Source: Gracilariopsis chorda
Lineage: Eukaryota; Rhodophyta; Florideophyceae; Gracilariales; Gracilariaceae
Length of the DNA stretch: 64,000 nt
NCBI GenBank assembly: GCA_003194525.1
Contig: NBIV01000003.1
Location: forward strand, 310,001 to 374,000
Direction of reading: 5' to 3'
The translations under genes and the position numbers were made by a program. The notes below the pieces were generated by a model. It did no database searches. It was given only the letters and a program-made list of their open reading frames with translations, and had not been told where the DNA came from. Positions 10,978 through 20,316 of the stretch are shown here, piece after piece. How positions within the stretch are numbered: the first letter of the stretch is position 1; each line of letters opens with the position of its first letter.

Positions 10978-12336
10978 ATGATACATGCAAAACTTCTTTC
11001 CGTTGTAGTCCTTCTCTTTCCATTCTTACAATCGGCAGAGTCAACTACATGTCAACCTGGAAGCTTCAAGTCCAATTCTACATGTCTGCCATGCCCCCCG
11101 GCTACATATCAACCACTTTCCGATCAACTCAGCTGCATACCTTGTCCTGAGGGGCAAGTCGCACTTTCGGAAGGCGCAAGTGTCTGCACACCCTGCGCAG
11201 AGAACGAGTCCGTCGTGAACAATGAATGCAGTTGCATTAGGGGTTCAAGATTAAATCGAACACTCAACCAATGTCAACTTTGTCGTCCCGGTACTTACGA
11301 CCAAATTGGAGATTTTCGTGGCCGTGTTCCTTCCGGTTGCATAGAATGCCCGCCTGGATACTTTCAACCACTAGCAGGCCAGGCTTCTTGTAATACATGT
11401 CCGGAGGATCAATCTTCCAGCCGAGGAGCAACATTTTGCATAGCATGTGAGAATGGTACGATTCCGCTAGATCGCGAAACTCGTTGTGGAAAGTGTCCTC
11501 CTGGATATACTCAAGAACCAAACTACATCGGGTCCTCTGGTACGTGTGTTAAGTGCCGCCAAGGGCAGTACAAAGCAGAGGCTGGACAGTCGGAGTGTTT
11601 GTACTGCCCAGAAGGGCTAAAATCACCGGAAGGGGCTTCAAGATGCGGACCTTTATGCCCAGGAGATGTGTTACCTCTACCGGATGGAACCTGTTCTCTT
11701 GGAATATGTGCGGACGGTACTGCCCCTCTAAGCGATGGGACTTGCGGAAGATGCAGTCCAGGGACGCATTACAACGGCACAACGCAGACTTGCGATCAGT
11801 GCGGACCGAACTCTTTCACAAACTGCCAGAATCTGCTGGGTTCATGTCACAGATGTCCAGACGCGGAGTTTGCTCTTGAAGGGGCATCTGAGTGTCGACT
11901 GTGTCCCCAAGGAAAGGTTCTCACGCGAAATGGAACATGCGTTACTTGCGGACCAGGGACATGGTACGACCGCAGTACATTGGAATGCAAGCCGTGCCCT
12001 GCGAACCACTTCGGCCCTGGTGGTGACCTCGGTACGGATGAACTTTGCACGAGATGTCAAGAAGGAAGTTTCGCAAGACCGGGTTCAAATGAGTGTTTTT
12101 ATTGTCCATTTGGTGAGGCCTACGATGATACGGTTAAAGAATGTGTCTCCAGTTGTTCAGTGGGTCGTTTCTACTTTCATCAAGAAGGGCGGTGCAGGCC
12201 CTGTTTCAGTGATTCGTTTAAGAACGTAACTGGGCTGCAGGGTTGTACAACATGCCCATTCCGTGCTTCAAGAGGATTCTTGAGGTCCAACGAAAACCGT
12301 ACGGCCTGTATTGAGCATCCTGAAACCACTGTGTGA
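10978..12336 (+). CDS. secreted cysteine-rich GCC2/GCC3-repeat protein, pair 1 plus member
   Basis: This is an intact 452-residue protein starting at ATG 10978 with a signal peptide (AKLLSVVVLLFPFLQSAEST) and cleavage likely before TTCQPGSF. The rest is about ten cysteine-rich modules of the form CxPCPxGxYxxxxGxxxCxxC, including repeats that begin CPPGYFQPLAGQASCNTCP and CPFGEAYDDTVKECVSSC. There are many N-glycosylation sequons (NST, NGT, NRT, NVT) and no transmembrane segment or GPI-like tail. It is collinear over its length with 23747-25066, including PLDRETRCGKCPPGY, APLSDGTCGRC and PGTWYDR, so the two are paralogues. Such modules occur in extracellular adhesive or receptor ectodomains; the actual role here is not known. 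Confidence 0.87.
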   Translation: MIHAKLLSVVVLLFPFLQSAESTTCQPGSFKSNSTCLPCPPATYQPLSDQLSCIPCPEGQVALSEGASVCTPCAENESVVNNECSCIRGSRLNRTLNQCQLCRPGTYDQIGDFRGRVPSGCIECPPGYFQPLAGQASCNTCPEDQSSSRGATFCIACENGTIPLDRETRCGKCPPGYTQEPNYIGSSGTCVKCRQGQYKAEAGQSECLYCPEGLKSPEGASRCGPLCPGDVLPLPDGTCSLGICADGTAPLSDGTCGRCSPGTHYNGTTQTCDQCGPNSFTNCQNLLGSCHRCPDAEFALEGASECRLCPQGKVLTRNGTCVTCGPGTWYDRSTLECKPCPANHFGPGGDLGTDELCTRCQEGSFARPGSNECFYCPFGEAYDDTVKECVSSCSVGRFYFHQEGRCRPCFSDSFKNVTGLQGCTTCPFRASRGFLRSNENRTACIEHPETTV

Positions 12337-13403
12337 GGCGTCGCACGTGAGACTTCGGAGAAAGGTGAGATACAAAAGGAACAGAGCACTTAAGCGTGGT
12401 ACGCGTCATTTCGTCCGGCTGGCATTGGTTTGTCCAAGAGGAAGGTCTATCGCCTGCGAGTCGTCGTAATTTGATTCATTACAAGCATGTTGTCAGTTGA
12501 TTGTTTCGAAGCTGCTCCGTGTTCAAGTTTAACAAATGGATCCTCGAAACTGGGACCAATGGAAGACGTGGCGAGCTTAAGCTGAAGGCTGAGAGTTTGT
12601 TGGTTTCCGTGAGAGACCCAATCGCCTGTCCATTTCGCTTCCCTCGTTGACGGAAGGAGGACGGGTACACCTCGTGAAGGCGGATCGGCTTCTACCCGGC
12701 GAGCTTAAGCATGCCGATTTGAGGATGGCGGCCTTCAGAGTTTGTTCTCAGACATCTTACCAATAGAAATTGCCTGTATGTAGAGTGCTTTACAAGCAAT
12801 TTTATCCGAATCAATTGAAAACCGCCGTGGCTCATTTACGTTCGTTCTGAATCTCGTTGAAATGATATCCACTCTTTTAAGTAACTTCGATAGTCTGGCA
12901 ATGAGTTTCGGTATTGTTAATCGGAGAACGGGGGCAAGAGGGTCAGGGAATACAGCTTTCTTTGAGTTTGAAAGTGCATGAAAGGCTTGAATCTTCTCAA
13001 AGGACCTTATCCTCTATCACTCTACGTTTCATTTCAACGCGCTAGTCTATGTAATTAATTACTTACCTGTAAGTCTTTATGGCATTCTCAGTGGAAGATC
13101 ATCCAGGGATACCAGGAGCAAAAAGCGCGCCCTTCGCATCCCTTTGGCTGTGGTAAGCAGTTGGGGCCGTCGAGCCGTCCCCATTCTCGTTGGGTTACTT
13201 TTCAGTTGCCTGTCACTAACTCCTCACCTTTTGTCCTCGACACCAGGGGTTTCAGCTGGTGGTCCGAAACTGGAAATAGAACCATGTCGAAGACACTGCA
13301 TGTGTCACGCCCCCGCAGATATTTTCTCGTTTTAATTAGGAGACTGCAATAGAGTAGCGTCCGCTTACTATGGCAACCACTAGAAGGTGACTCACACCCG
13401 TAC
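12337..13403. other. non-coding flank between Cys-rich pair 1 and chromovirus 1
   Basis: No convincing gene is present. A short direct repeat is visible (GGCGAGCTTAAGC followed by AGAGTTTGTT at about 12570-12605 and again at about 12698-12745). The right edge ends in CGTAC, the target duplication of the downstream retrotransposon. Confidence 0.5.
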
Positions 13404-13629
13404 TGCAACGAGGGTTATGAAACAAGTGGTTAGGATGTAGAAGCTTTATTCTCTCTGACTGATCGATGCCTCTTCTCTCTGCTCCTTTCTCTCCAGCACG
13501 CTTATATGCAGCTCTTGTGATACTTTCACGACCCTTACCCTGAGCCCAATTAAAAGTCCATAGTACTCTACACCCAATTACACATTCAGGCGCGTTCAGT
13601 CGCGCTTCATCTAATTAAACACTGTTACA
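13404..13629 (-). repeat. chromovirus 1 3' LTR
   Basis: This is the downstream LTR of the minus-strand element, starting TGCAACGAGGG and ending TGTTACA as read on the plus strand. It contains a CT-rich stretch and matches 17902-18126 apart from about 8 changes. The flank CGTAC precedes it. Confidence 0.95.
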
Positions 13630-13739
13630 CCATTGTCCTCCCGGCATCATTGACAAACACGTCAATGTTTCAATGCAAGTGTCTAAGAAGGTTGTTCTTA
13701 ATAATGTAATCTAGAAACGCTTTTGTTAGCGTACCGCCT

Positions 13740-14335
13740 GCGTCCACATAATCTCTTGTGGGTTCCCATTGAGCATCATGCGTGTTGGAATTTTCCAACA
13801 GCGTAAGCTATTGATATCCTCGTCCCCTTTTCCGGTCGGTGAGAATGTGGTCCACGTTATACAGATTGATTCTTGATGACGCCATAACTGGAGTTGGGGT
13901 ACAAGACGTTCGCTGCGCAATATTCATAGGCTGCACACAATTTGGCTTAGTGTGAGAAACATGAACTACAGGGTAGGTCCGAACGTGAGCGGGAAAGTCT
14001 AGCCGGACGGCATTTTTTCCAATCCCCTCTAAGATTCGGAACGGTCCAAATCTGCTGGCAGATAACTTAAAAGATTCCTGTGCCTTGGAGTACGAATCTT
14101 TGAACAATTTCCTGGACCCCCAGACGTAATCCCCAACTTGATACGTAGGCTTATTAAAATGAACACTAGCTTCTGAGGTTTGTCGGGCCTTCACGACTTG
14201 ATGAGCATACACTGCTTCATCTGTGACAGCCTGAAGACGATCTCAAAAATCAGAAAGAAGTTCGAGAGGGGTTGTAACTTGAAACAGACTGTCCAACGGA
14301 GCTTTTGGCTTCCATCCCAAGTCGAATTCAAATGG
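13740..14335 (-). pseudogene. chromovirus 1 integrase C-terminus with chromodomain, broken
   Basis: This region encodes the DNA-binding end of integrase (VGDYVWGSRKLFKDSY, FGPFRILEGIGKNAVRLDFP) and continues into a chromodomain (YNVDHILTDRKRGRGYQ). A TAG at 13808 interrupts the chromodomain, but the same frame reads on with LTLLENSNTHDAQWEP, the expected second half including the conserved W-E-P. Chromodomains of this family steer integration to marked chromatin. The stretch at 14213-14335 joining it to the catalytic core is also frame-disrupted. The domain call is firm; function is lost unless the stop is read through. Confidence 0.82.
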
Positions 14336-15392
14336 AGACAGCCCAATATCTTCGGAAACAGCCGAGTTGTAGGCCAAAGTGGGAAATAAAACGTGGATCG
14401 CGATGAGATATTATAGAGTCGGGCAGACCATGGTGCGGGAAGCTATGGGTAGAAAAGGCCTTTGCCACCTCTGGTGCTGTATCCTTCTCTTTGCTAGCCA
14501 CAAAACGAACTCTTCTTGAAAACGTGTCCACCAAGGTAGCAATAGCATCATATCCACGGTCCGTCTTTGGAAGTTTGACAATAACTTCAGTGGCAATCAT
14601 ACCCTATCGACGAGTTGGGACTGGTAGAGGGGTGGGATCATTCAATATCTGTCCGTCAAAGTCCTTCTGTTGTTGAAATTTACTGCAACCATCGCAATAT
14701 CGCTTTACGTCCCTTGCTTAATGCTTCCAGTGAAACTAAACCAAACGCGCGAGAGTCTTTGAAAATGCAAAATGACAACCTACCTTGGAATCATGGGCCA
14801 TTTCCAAGACATGCCGACGACAGGATGACGTTACACAAAGCTTTCCTTTGTACAGCAGTCGCCATCCTTCCTTTGATAAAGAAGGCAATATGACCTCAAT
14901 CCGCTTACGATGCTTAGGGTCCTCACGCCAATTGCCTGCCAGCGCTGCATTTATCGAACCGAAGAATTGATCATGCTCATACTTTGGCAAAGCATCTTCA
15001 AGCTCTGAAAGGGACGGGGTCACAAATTGGATCTGCCGCACCACTGCACGATCCGGGATACGAGATAAAGCGTCGCCAAGAACATGTAGCTTTCCACTAA
15101 CGTTCATCTTGCGAATATTGAACGTAGCCAAAACATCCAGCCAGCGAGCCTCACGGCGATTTAGCGACTTCTTTGTCAAAACGTTTTCAACAACTTGATT
15201 GTCCGTGTAAGCATCGAAAGTGGATCCTTCAAGATAACAACGGAATCGCTGTAGGGCGAACACAAGCGCCAAAAGCTCGCACTCATTCGCCGTATAATTG
15301 CGCTCAGCCGAGGCTAATTTGCGAGATGTGTAGGCTATAGTAAGATCACGACTGTCGTCGTCGAGCTGGGTGAGAGTAGCGCCAACTGCCAA
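14328..15392 (-). pseudogene. chromovirus 1 RNase H and integrase core, broken
   Basis: The frame starting near 15392 gives RNase H (IAYTSRKLASAERNYTANECELLALVFALQRF, then FDAYTDNQVVENVLTKK). It continues into the integrase zinc region (HDSKVGCHFAFSKT, then after stops CDGCSKF). The catalytic core is at about 14600-14390 (LPKTDRGYDAIATLVDTFSRR). Two key acids are altered: the first catalytic Asp position reads TEVIVKLP, and the second reads SHRDPRF where SDRDPRF is usual. RNase H is out of frame with the upstream reverse transcriptase, with the shift at about 15390. The integrase is therefore both interrupted and catalytically lost. Confidence 0.85.
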
Positions 15393-17008
15393 GCATCAAT
15401 GTGAAGGTGAAACGGCTTTGACCAATCTGGAGCCATAAGAACTGGAGCGGAGATAAGCGCTTCCTTCAGTTCCAAAAAGGTTCGGTCACACTCCTGATTC
15501 CAATCTCTAATACCCGAGCCTTTCTCTGTGAGATTGGTAAGTGGAGCAGCCCGCAACGAGAACTGTGGAATAAGGCGCCGGAAAAACTGAACAAGCCCCA
15601 AGAAACTGCGAAGCTCAGTACCATTAATAGGTCGAGGCCAGTTCCGAATTACCTCAAGCTTCCCCGGATGGACGGAGAGCCCTTCACGGCTGACCCTCAA
15701 GCCAAGACATTCCGTCTCAGATGCCATGAAGAAGCATTTCTTCGGTGAAACATATAGCGAATGTTTGCGCAATCGCTCCAAAACAGACCGAATGTGCTCC
15801 AAATGCTCCTCACGTGTTCGGCTATATATGAGAATGTCGTCGATATACACGACCAAGTAGTGGTCGATATAATCATGAAGAACTCCGGTCATTAAAGATT
15901 GGAACGACGCAGGTGCATTGCAGAGACCCATTGGCATGACCAGATACTCGAATTGTCCATACTTAGTGTTAAACGCGGTCTTCTCGACATCGGAGGGGCG
16001 GAGTTGGATCTGATGAAACCCTGTCTTAAGGTCCAACTTTGAAAAGTAACGGGCTTGACCCAAGAGATCGAACATTTCATCACAATGAGGAAGTGGAACG
16101 TTGTTCCGTTTGGTAATACGTTTTAGGGCTCTGTAATCCACAACACCACGCAAGTTGCGCCCTGGCTCTTTCAAAAAGAAAAGTGGAGCCCCATAAGGGG
16201 TACGATCAGGCCTAACTTTTCCTGACTGGAGTATTTTGTCCACATATTCCCGAGCGGTTAGTAACTCAACAGGGGAAAGCTGATAATGGACACGATGAGG
16301 AGGCTTTGCACCCGGCAACAATTCGATGGCATGATCTACGTTGCAAGAAGGAGGAAGGCCGGAGGGTAGCTCGGCCTGGAAAACATCCTCACATTCACGC
16401 AGTACGGTACGCAGCTGTTCATCGTCTTCGTTCAAAAGTTCAGCTTTTGGATCGTGTTGGGCTGGGCTTGCAGCGTGAAATTCCGCATTGCTCACTTGAG
16501 CCACCCGAAAGAACTGCATGCCTAACCTGGGCTGGCAGAGAGCACGACGAAACTGCTTGACCCCCATAGATTGGACACGGCGTGTGACTTGACGAGGCAC
16601 AGGTTGTGCAGAGAGCTCAAGGCCACCCACAGATACAGCACGGGCCTGATAATCTGTTTTCGGGTTACAGTTCACATGCCATGGCATACCCAGGAGAACA
16701 TCGTAACGAGCATCAGTGACAATCCAGTTTGCTGTATACGAGTAGTTACCAATGCGAAGGGTGCCATTAGCCATCATTTCGGTAGCAACTTCACTAGAGT
16801 TCTGCTTGGAGTGGCAAACATCCATGAGAATCGTACAGAATTCTAATTCATCTCTATTGGCTTCAGCAAATGCTTTTGAAATCACATTAGAGGTACATCC
16901 GTCATCTTTGAGTATTCGTGTAGGTATGTCATTAAATGTCCCAGACAACACCAGTAAAGGAACACAACGAATACTCTTCGAACTCTGTTGAACAGAGTTA
17001 GGCAACAC
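15335..17008 (-). CDS. chromovirus 1 protease and reverse transcriptase
   Basis: This is an open 557-codon stretch coding for the aspartic protease and reverse transcriptase of the Ty3/gypsy polyprotein. The protease active region reads ILKDDGCTSNVIS, with DDG in place of the usual DSG/DTG, followed by DARYDVLLGMPW. Reverse transcriptase shows VDYRALKRITKRN, FHQIQLRPSDVEKTAF, FEYLVMPMGLCNAPASF and the catalytic [11 protein letters not shown]. The connection LRSFLGLVQFFRRLIPQFS leads to RNase H. The frame opens upstream of 17008 in the -1 frame relative to gag. GGAAAAC TAA at the gag stop (17062-17071, minus strand) is a plausible slippery site. Reverse transcriptase itself looks intact. Confidence 0.9.
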   Translation of the reverse strand: MLPNSVQQSSKSIRCVPLLVLSGTFNDIPTRILKDDGCTSNVISKAFAEANRDELEFCTILMDVCHSKQNSSEVATEMMANGTLRIGNYSYTANWIVTDARYDVLLGMPWHVNCNPKTDYQARAVSVGGLELSAQPVPRQVTRRVQSMGVKQFRRALCQPRLGMQFFRVAQVSNAEFHAASPAQHDPKAELLNEDDEQLRTVLRECEDVFQAELPSGLPPSCNVDHAIELLPGAKPPHRVHYQLSPVELLTAREYVDKILQSGKVRPDRTPYGAPLFFLKEPGRNLRGVVDYRALKRITKRNNVPLPHCDEMFDLLGQARYFSKLDLKTGFHQIQLRPSDVEKTAFNTKYGQFEYLVMPMGLCNAPASFQSLMTGVLHDYIDHYLVVYIDDILIYSRTREEHLEHIRSVLERLRKHSLYVSPKKCFFMASETECLGLRVSREGLSVHPGKLEVIRNWPRPINGTELRSFLGLVQFFRRLIPQFSLRAAPLTNLTEKGSGIRDWNQECDRTFLELKEALISAPVLMAPDWSKPFHLHIDAWQLALLSPSSTTTVVILL

Positions 17009-17061
17009 GTTATTACATAAAAGTCCTTTCGACGTGCTCTTATTAGTTTCGAAAGAACGCT

Positions 17062-17883
17062 TTAGTTTTCCGAGCTATCAGAACCATCATCATCACCGTC
17101 TGCCGCCAAAGCTGTTTCGATATTCGATACCGTCGTATTACCCTGCGCACCAACACGATGCTTCCAGGGGCGACATCCAGCTTTGTGGCACTTAAAGCAT
17201 GCGTTGTTACAAGTATCGATCAATTGTTGCTTCGAACGTTCTGTTGGGCGTACTTCGGTGTTGTCAATTTCCATAAGATCCGGTGCGTCATTCGGTGCTG
17301 AAGCAGAGGCCAAGCCAGAGGTTTGCCGTTCGATGGAAACACCTGCAAAAGTGGCTTCTACACGCATTGCAATTTTCGTGGCCTCCTCAAATTCAGCACA
17401 GTGTAACTTTCGCACTTCGAATTGGATTTTCGACTTAAGGCCACTAACAAACCTATCTCACTTTTCACTTGCACTCATATCTGGAATAGTGAGCACGGTA
17501 TTGCGAAAGTCAGACAAGTAGCTTGCGACAGAGCCAGTCTGCTAGCAGGCTCTGAGAGAATCTCTGGCTCGGCGTTCGTGATCTTCAGGAACAAATTCAC
17601 GTCTGATTGCTGTAACAAAGCCATCCCATGACTGTGGGACTCCATTTGTCTTCAAAACCGTATACCACAAAATTGCTGCTGTACCAGTTAAAAGTTTTGT
17701 ACCAAAAGCTATGCGGTTTGCGTCAGAAAGCACCACGTTGGCATTTGCGACTTGAATTAAAACAAAGTACTGTTCCACGTTGTAGAGCCAAGTGTTCAAA
17801 ACGAGAAAATCGCGCTTTCCACTGAAGCATTCCGGTTTATTCGGCTTGAGGTTGATCGATACAGGAAGATCCTGAGCTTCCAT
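17062..17883 (-). pseudogene. chromovirus 1 gag, two in-frame stops
   Basis: Gag begins with ATG at 17883 (MEAQDLPVSINLKPNKPECF) only 18 bp inside the 5' LTR and stays in one frame to 17062. A TAG just after SLRAC and a TGA between EK and DRFVSGLK interrupt it; the TGA is a one-step change from CGA (Arg). The retrotransposon-gag core is visible (LNTWLYNVEQYFV, ILWYTVLK, FVTAIRREF). The zinc knuckle reads CFKCHKAGCRPWKH, which is C-x2-C-x4-C-x4-H. The last His and Cys are exchanged relative to the usual CCHC order. The C-terminus is acidic. Confidence 0.85.
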
Positions 17884-17901
17884 TGCAGCGATGCTTGGCA
17901 G

Positions 17902-18126
17902 TGCAACGAGGGTTATGAAACAAGTGGTTAGGATGTAGAAGATTTATTCTCTCTGACTGATCGATGCCTCTTCTCTCTGCTCCTTTCTCTCCAGCACGCT
18001 TATATGCAGCTCTTGTGATACTTTCACGACCCTCACCCTGAGCCCAATTAAAAGTCATAGTACTCTACACCCAATTACACGTTCAGGCGAGTTCAGTTGC
18101 GTTTCATCTAATTAAACACTGTTGCA
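17902..18126 (-). repeat. chromovirus 1 5' LTR
   Basis: This is the upstream LTR of the minus-strand element and the promoter side of its RNA. It ends in TGCA at 18126 and is followed by the target duplication CGTAC. It differs from 13404-13629 by about 8 positions, including a 1-bp indel. Confidence 0.95.
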
Positions 18127-18199
18127 CGTACAGTTGGTAGAAGCATAGAGCTCACTCTAAGAGCGAAGCTTCTTCTGGTTCCATTAGTGAGCATACGCA

Positions 18200-18860
18200 T
18201 TCAGAATTTGTGGTGCAATGCCCCAAAGGGGAAAAACACCGAAAGACGTTCGGGATCTTCCTCTCACGAGGTGAACCAAGTTGGGTAGAGCCCTCCCAGA
18301 GGTGTCACGGCGAAGCCGGTTTGTAAGACCAGGGACACCTGTCGCGACTTGCGCAGGGAGGTGAAGGCGAAGAATCGGTATCCCCGTGAGCGGGGTGTCA
18401 TCCTCAGTAGAGGTATGTTTCCACGTAAGTGGGGAAGTGTGAGCGGGTGCACACAGGAGGGCCGCGGGTAGCGGGATGTACTACCTTGAAAGGGGGAAAG
18501 GAGGAGAGTGAGGGGAAAGGTGGAAGAGTGGGCGAGGCTGAGTCGCGAGAGCGACGAACAAATACGGCAATGCCGGTGGACAGGACTCCCTATACAGGGC
18601 GAAACACCAAGGTTATTGGAACCATTATACTCCCAAGGATGGGCCTCTTTAGATGTGCACGGGGGTTAGATGTCCCGTGGTTTACGGTGTTTCCCTCCAA
18701 GGAGGAGTAGAGCACGCGCGCAAGCGGTAACAACTAGAACCAATTCCTCAGGTTGGGGTCCCTTGTTGGGGAAGGTTTACTGGTGCAACGGCAGTGCGCC
18801 GTCGCACTAAGTACTAGCTTCCAAGAAATGGGTGTGAAAATAATAAATAAAACCAACTAA
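18200..18860 (+). ncRNA. hairpin-dense region, candidate structured RNA
   Basis: At least ten short perfect stems are packed into about 600 nt. Examples are CCCC-AAA-GGGG (18221), CGGC-GAA-GCCG (18308) enclosed by AGGTGTC/GACACCT, CCCCG-TGAG-CGGGG (18382) and CCAC-GTAA-GTGG (18421, a GNRA loop). An 8-bp pair GAAACACC/GGTGTTTC (18601 and about 18686) encloses CCAA-N5-TTGG and CACGGG/CCCGTG hairpins. CGC-GCAA-GCG (GNRA) and AGTGCG-CCGT-CGCACT follow near 18700 and 18795. It ends in an A-rich tail AATAATAAATAAAA. The pairs AGTTGGT (18132) and ACCAACT (18852) could close the whole. There is no convincing protein frame. No known RNA family was recognised; a non-autonomous retroelement or ribozyme-like RNA are possibilities. 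Confidence 0.45.
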
Positions 18861-19300
18861 AATACTCCACATTTCGTGGCAACATCCACTACTGTGGCCA
18901 ACCGCCAAGTGGCCCAAAACCGTGTCCCACGTGTCCATACCCACCATTGTGGGGCGTAGTTCATATACACACTACACAACCGATAATATCGGGAAAACGA
19001 TCAAGTACCAGGAATCCCTTCCTGAGGGCGTTGCACTTCAGAATTCTGCAGAGTACGAAGCATAATCCTGCCAAAATCATTACACTGAAATTTAGTATGC
19101 AGAATTCTCTAACGAGGACTTCACGAATAATGCTGAATAGTGCGTCGTTACGGAAGTTGCATGAGTAAAGCTAGTAGTACCACGTGTAACGCATTTCACG
19201 AATTTCGCGGTAGGGAGCTAGCCTTACATGCACCACCGCAAGCACCATACGGCCCGGCAACCACGACACAGCCACGCCCAGCAACCGCGACGCAGCCACA

Positions 19301-20133
19301 ATGGGAGACGTTTACGACGTTGAAGCTGTGCCCCTCACCCTCGGAAAGAAGTCGCAATAAACAGCAGCGCAAGACCTTGTCATTGCGCGCGAAGTCGCAG
19401 CTAGGAGAGTGCATACGCCTCCGTATGGCGAGACGAGAAAGCGGTTTGAAGAGGCAGCCACAAAGGTCAATGCAAACTCTGCTTTTGCTGGTGAACCTAT
19501 AGGCTGGAAGCCACTTGAAGACCGCTACAAGCGTATGCAGGAGATAATACTGCAAGCTTGACGATGGTAATCAGCGGCTGTCAGGAGTGGGGGGAGGGGA
19601 GATGGGGGAGCGTGCCGATCTGCTCATAACAATTCGGGAGGTAAAAGACAATTACGACTCACAGAAAAATGCACTGAAAACGGTTGAGCGCAAGAAGGAA
19701 GAAGATAGGGAACGCATGGGTGCCACTCTCATGTCTGCCTCTACAAAGCGTGAGACTGTAAGTGATGCCGGAAGCAGCGGTTCGTCAGTAAATGGGGAGT
19801 CTTCGGAACCTGAGAAGGACAAGGGGAGCAGAAGCAGGAAGACAGCCAAGAATGGCAGCCGAGGTCCGTCAGTTGTTGGTAGTGAGATGGATCTCTTTGG
19901 CTCTCATCTGAAAGAGGGTGATCTTGCTCTCGTAGACCTCGACCGCCAAAGCTTGGTCTTTGAGCAGGAACGCGCAATTGCGCACCGTATCGAGCGCGAG
20001 AAGGAGCGCGAGGAAGGTAGAGAGGAGCGCCGCTTAGAGCAAGAAGAGCGACGCGAAGAGCGTCTCGAGCATAGTAAGCTGTAGTTGGAGAAGCATAAAG
20101 CGCTACTGGAGCTACTGGCTAAGCACAAGTAAA
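19301..20133 (+). pseudogene. Harbinger 2 Myb-like accessory protein, frameshifted
   Basis: ATG at 19301 opens MGDVYDVEAVPLTLGKKSQ, then stops. A second frame continues with DLVIAREVAARRVHTPPYGE and the trihelix/Myb-like signature WKPLEDRYKRMQEIILQA. A third frame from about 19570 gives a Ser/Lys-rich linker and a very charged coiled coil (REKEREEGREERRLEQEERR) ending near 20084. The order resembles the accessory protein of the Harbinger element at 5649-6713, and it is again convergent with a Harbinger transposase (20317-21569). At least two frameshifts break it. Confidence 0.6.
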
Positions 20134-20235
20134 AGTAACCTTTTCGCTCTCCATCGCCCTTTTTAAAGTAACGACTTGCATCTTTTACCATCAAAATCGC
20201 GCTAGATTTTCTTCTCGGAGAGCTCCCTGCGGGGC

Positions 20236-20292
20236 TGTGAAAAAGTCCGCTCGCTTCGCGCCCTCTGTCCCCTCGGGACGCGGACTTTTTCC
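20236..20292. terminator. hairpin between convergent Harbinger 2 genes
   Basis: GAAAAAGTCCGC and GCGGACTTTTTC form a 12-bp inverted repeat with a ~30-nt GC-rich loop, centred between the 3' ends of the two convergent genes. An outer pairing of GGAGAG-type words flanks it. It may mark the 3' ends of both transcripts or an internal inverted repeat of the element; this is a positional inference. Confidence 0.4.
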
Positions 20293-20316
20293 TCGCTCCT
20301 CGGGACTCTCCGCGAT

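Larger units (their letters stand above)
13404..18126 (-). mobile_element. chromovirus 1: complete Ty3/gypsy LTR retrotransposon
   Basis: This is a full-length element of about 4.7 kb on the minus strand. LTRs lie at 13404-13629 and 17902-18126, both TG...CA, with about 8 differences over 226 bp (~96% identity). It is flanked by the 5-bp target duplication CGTAC (13399-13403 and 18127-18131), so element ends are certain. Order on the minus strand: gag, protease, reverse transcriptase, RNase H, integrase, chromodomain, which is the chromovirus arrangement. It is inserted between the two copies of the divergent Cys-rich gene pair. Coding regions are broken at several points, so it is not autonomous now. 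Confidence 0.95.

Noticed and set aside
17884..17901. tRNA primer-binding site of chromovirus 1
   Set aside because: The 18 bp after the 5' LTR do not begin TGG and did not pair with any tRNA 3' end I could recognise; self-priming was also not evident in the LTR.
18380..18440. Hammerhead ribozyme core (a CTGAGGA word and GAAAC on the minus strand)
   Set aside because: The order of the core boxes around stem II is wrong for a hammerhead, and the flanking pairing required is missing.
18429..18710. 93-codon open frame
   Set aside because: It overlaps the hairpin-dense region, is Gly/Glu/Arg-rich by composition and has no homologous copy; RNA structure explains the sequence better.
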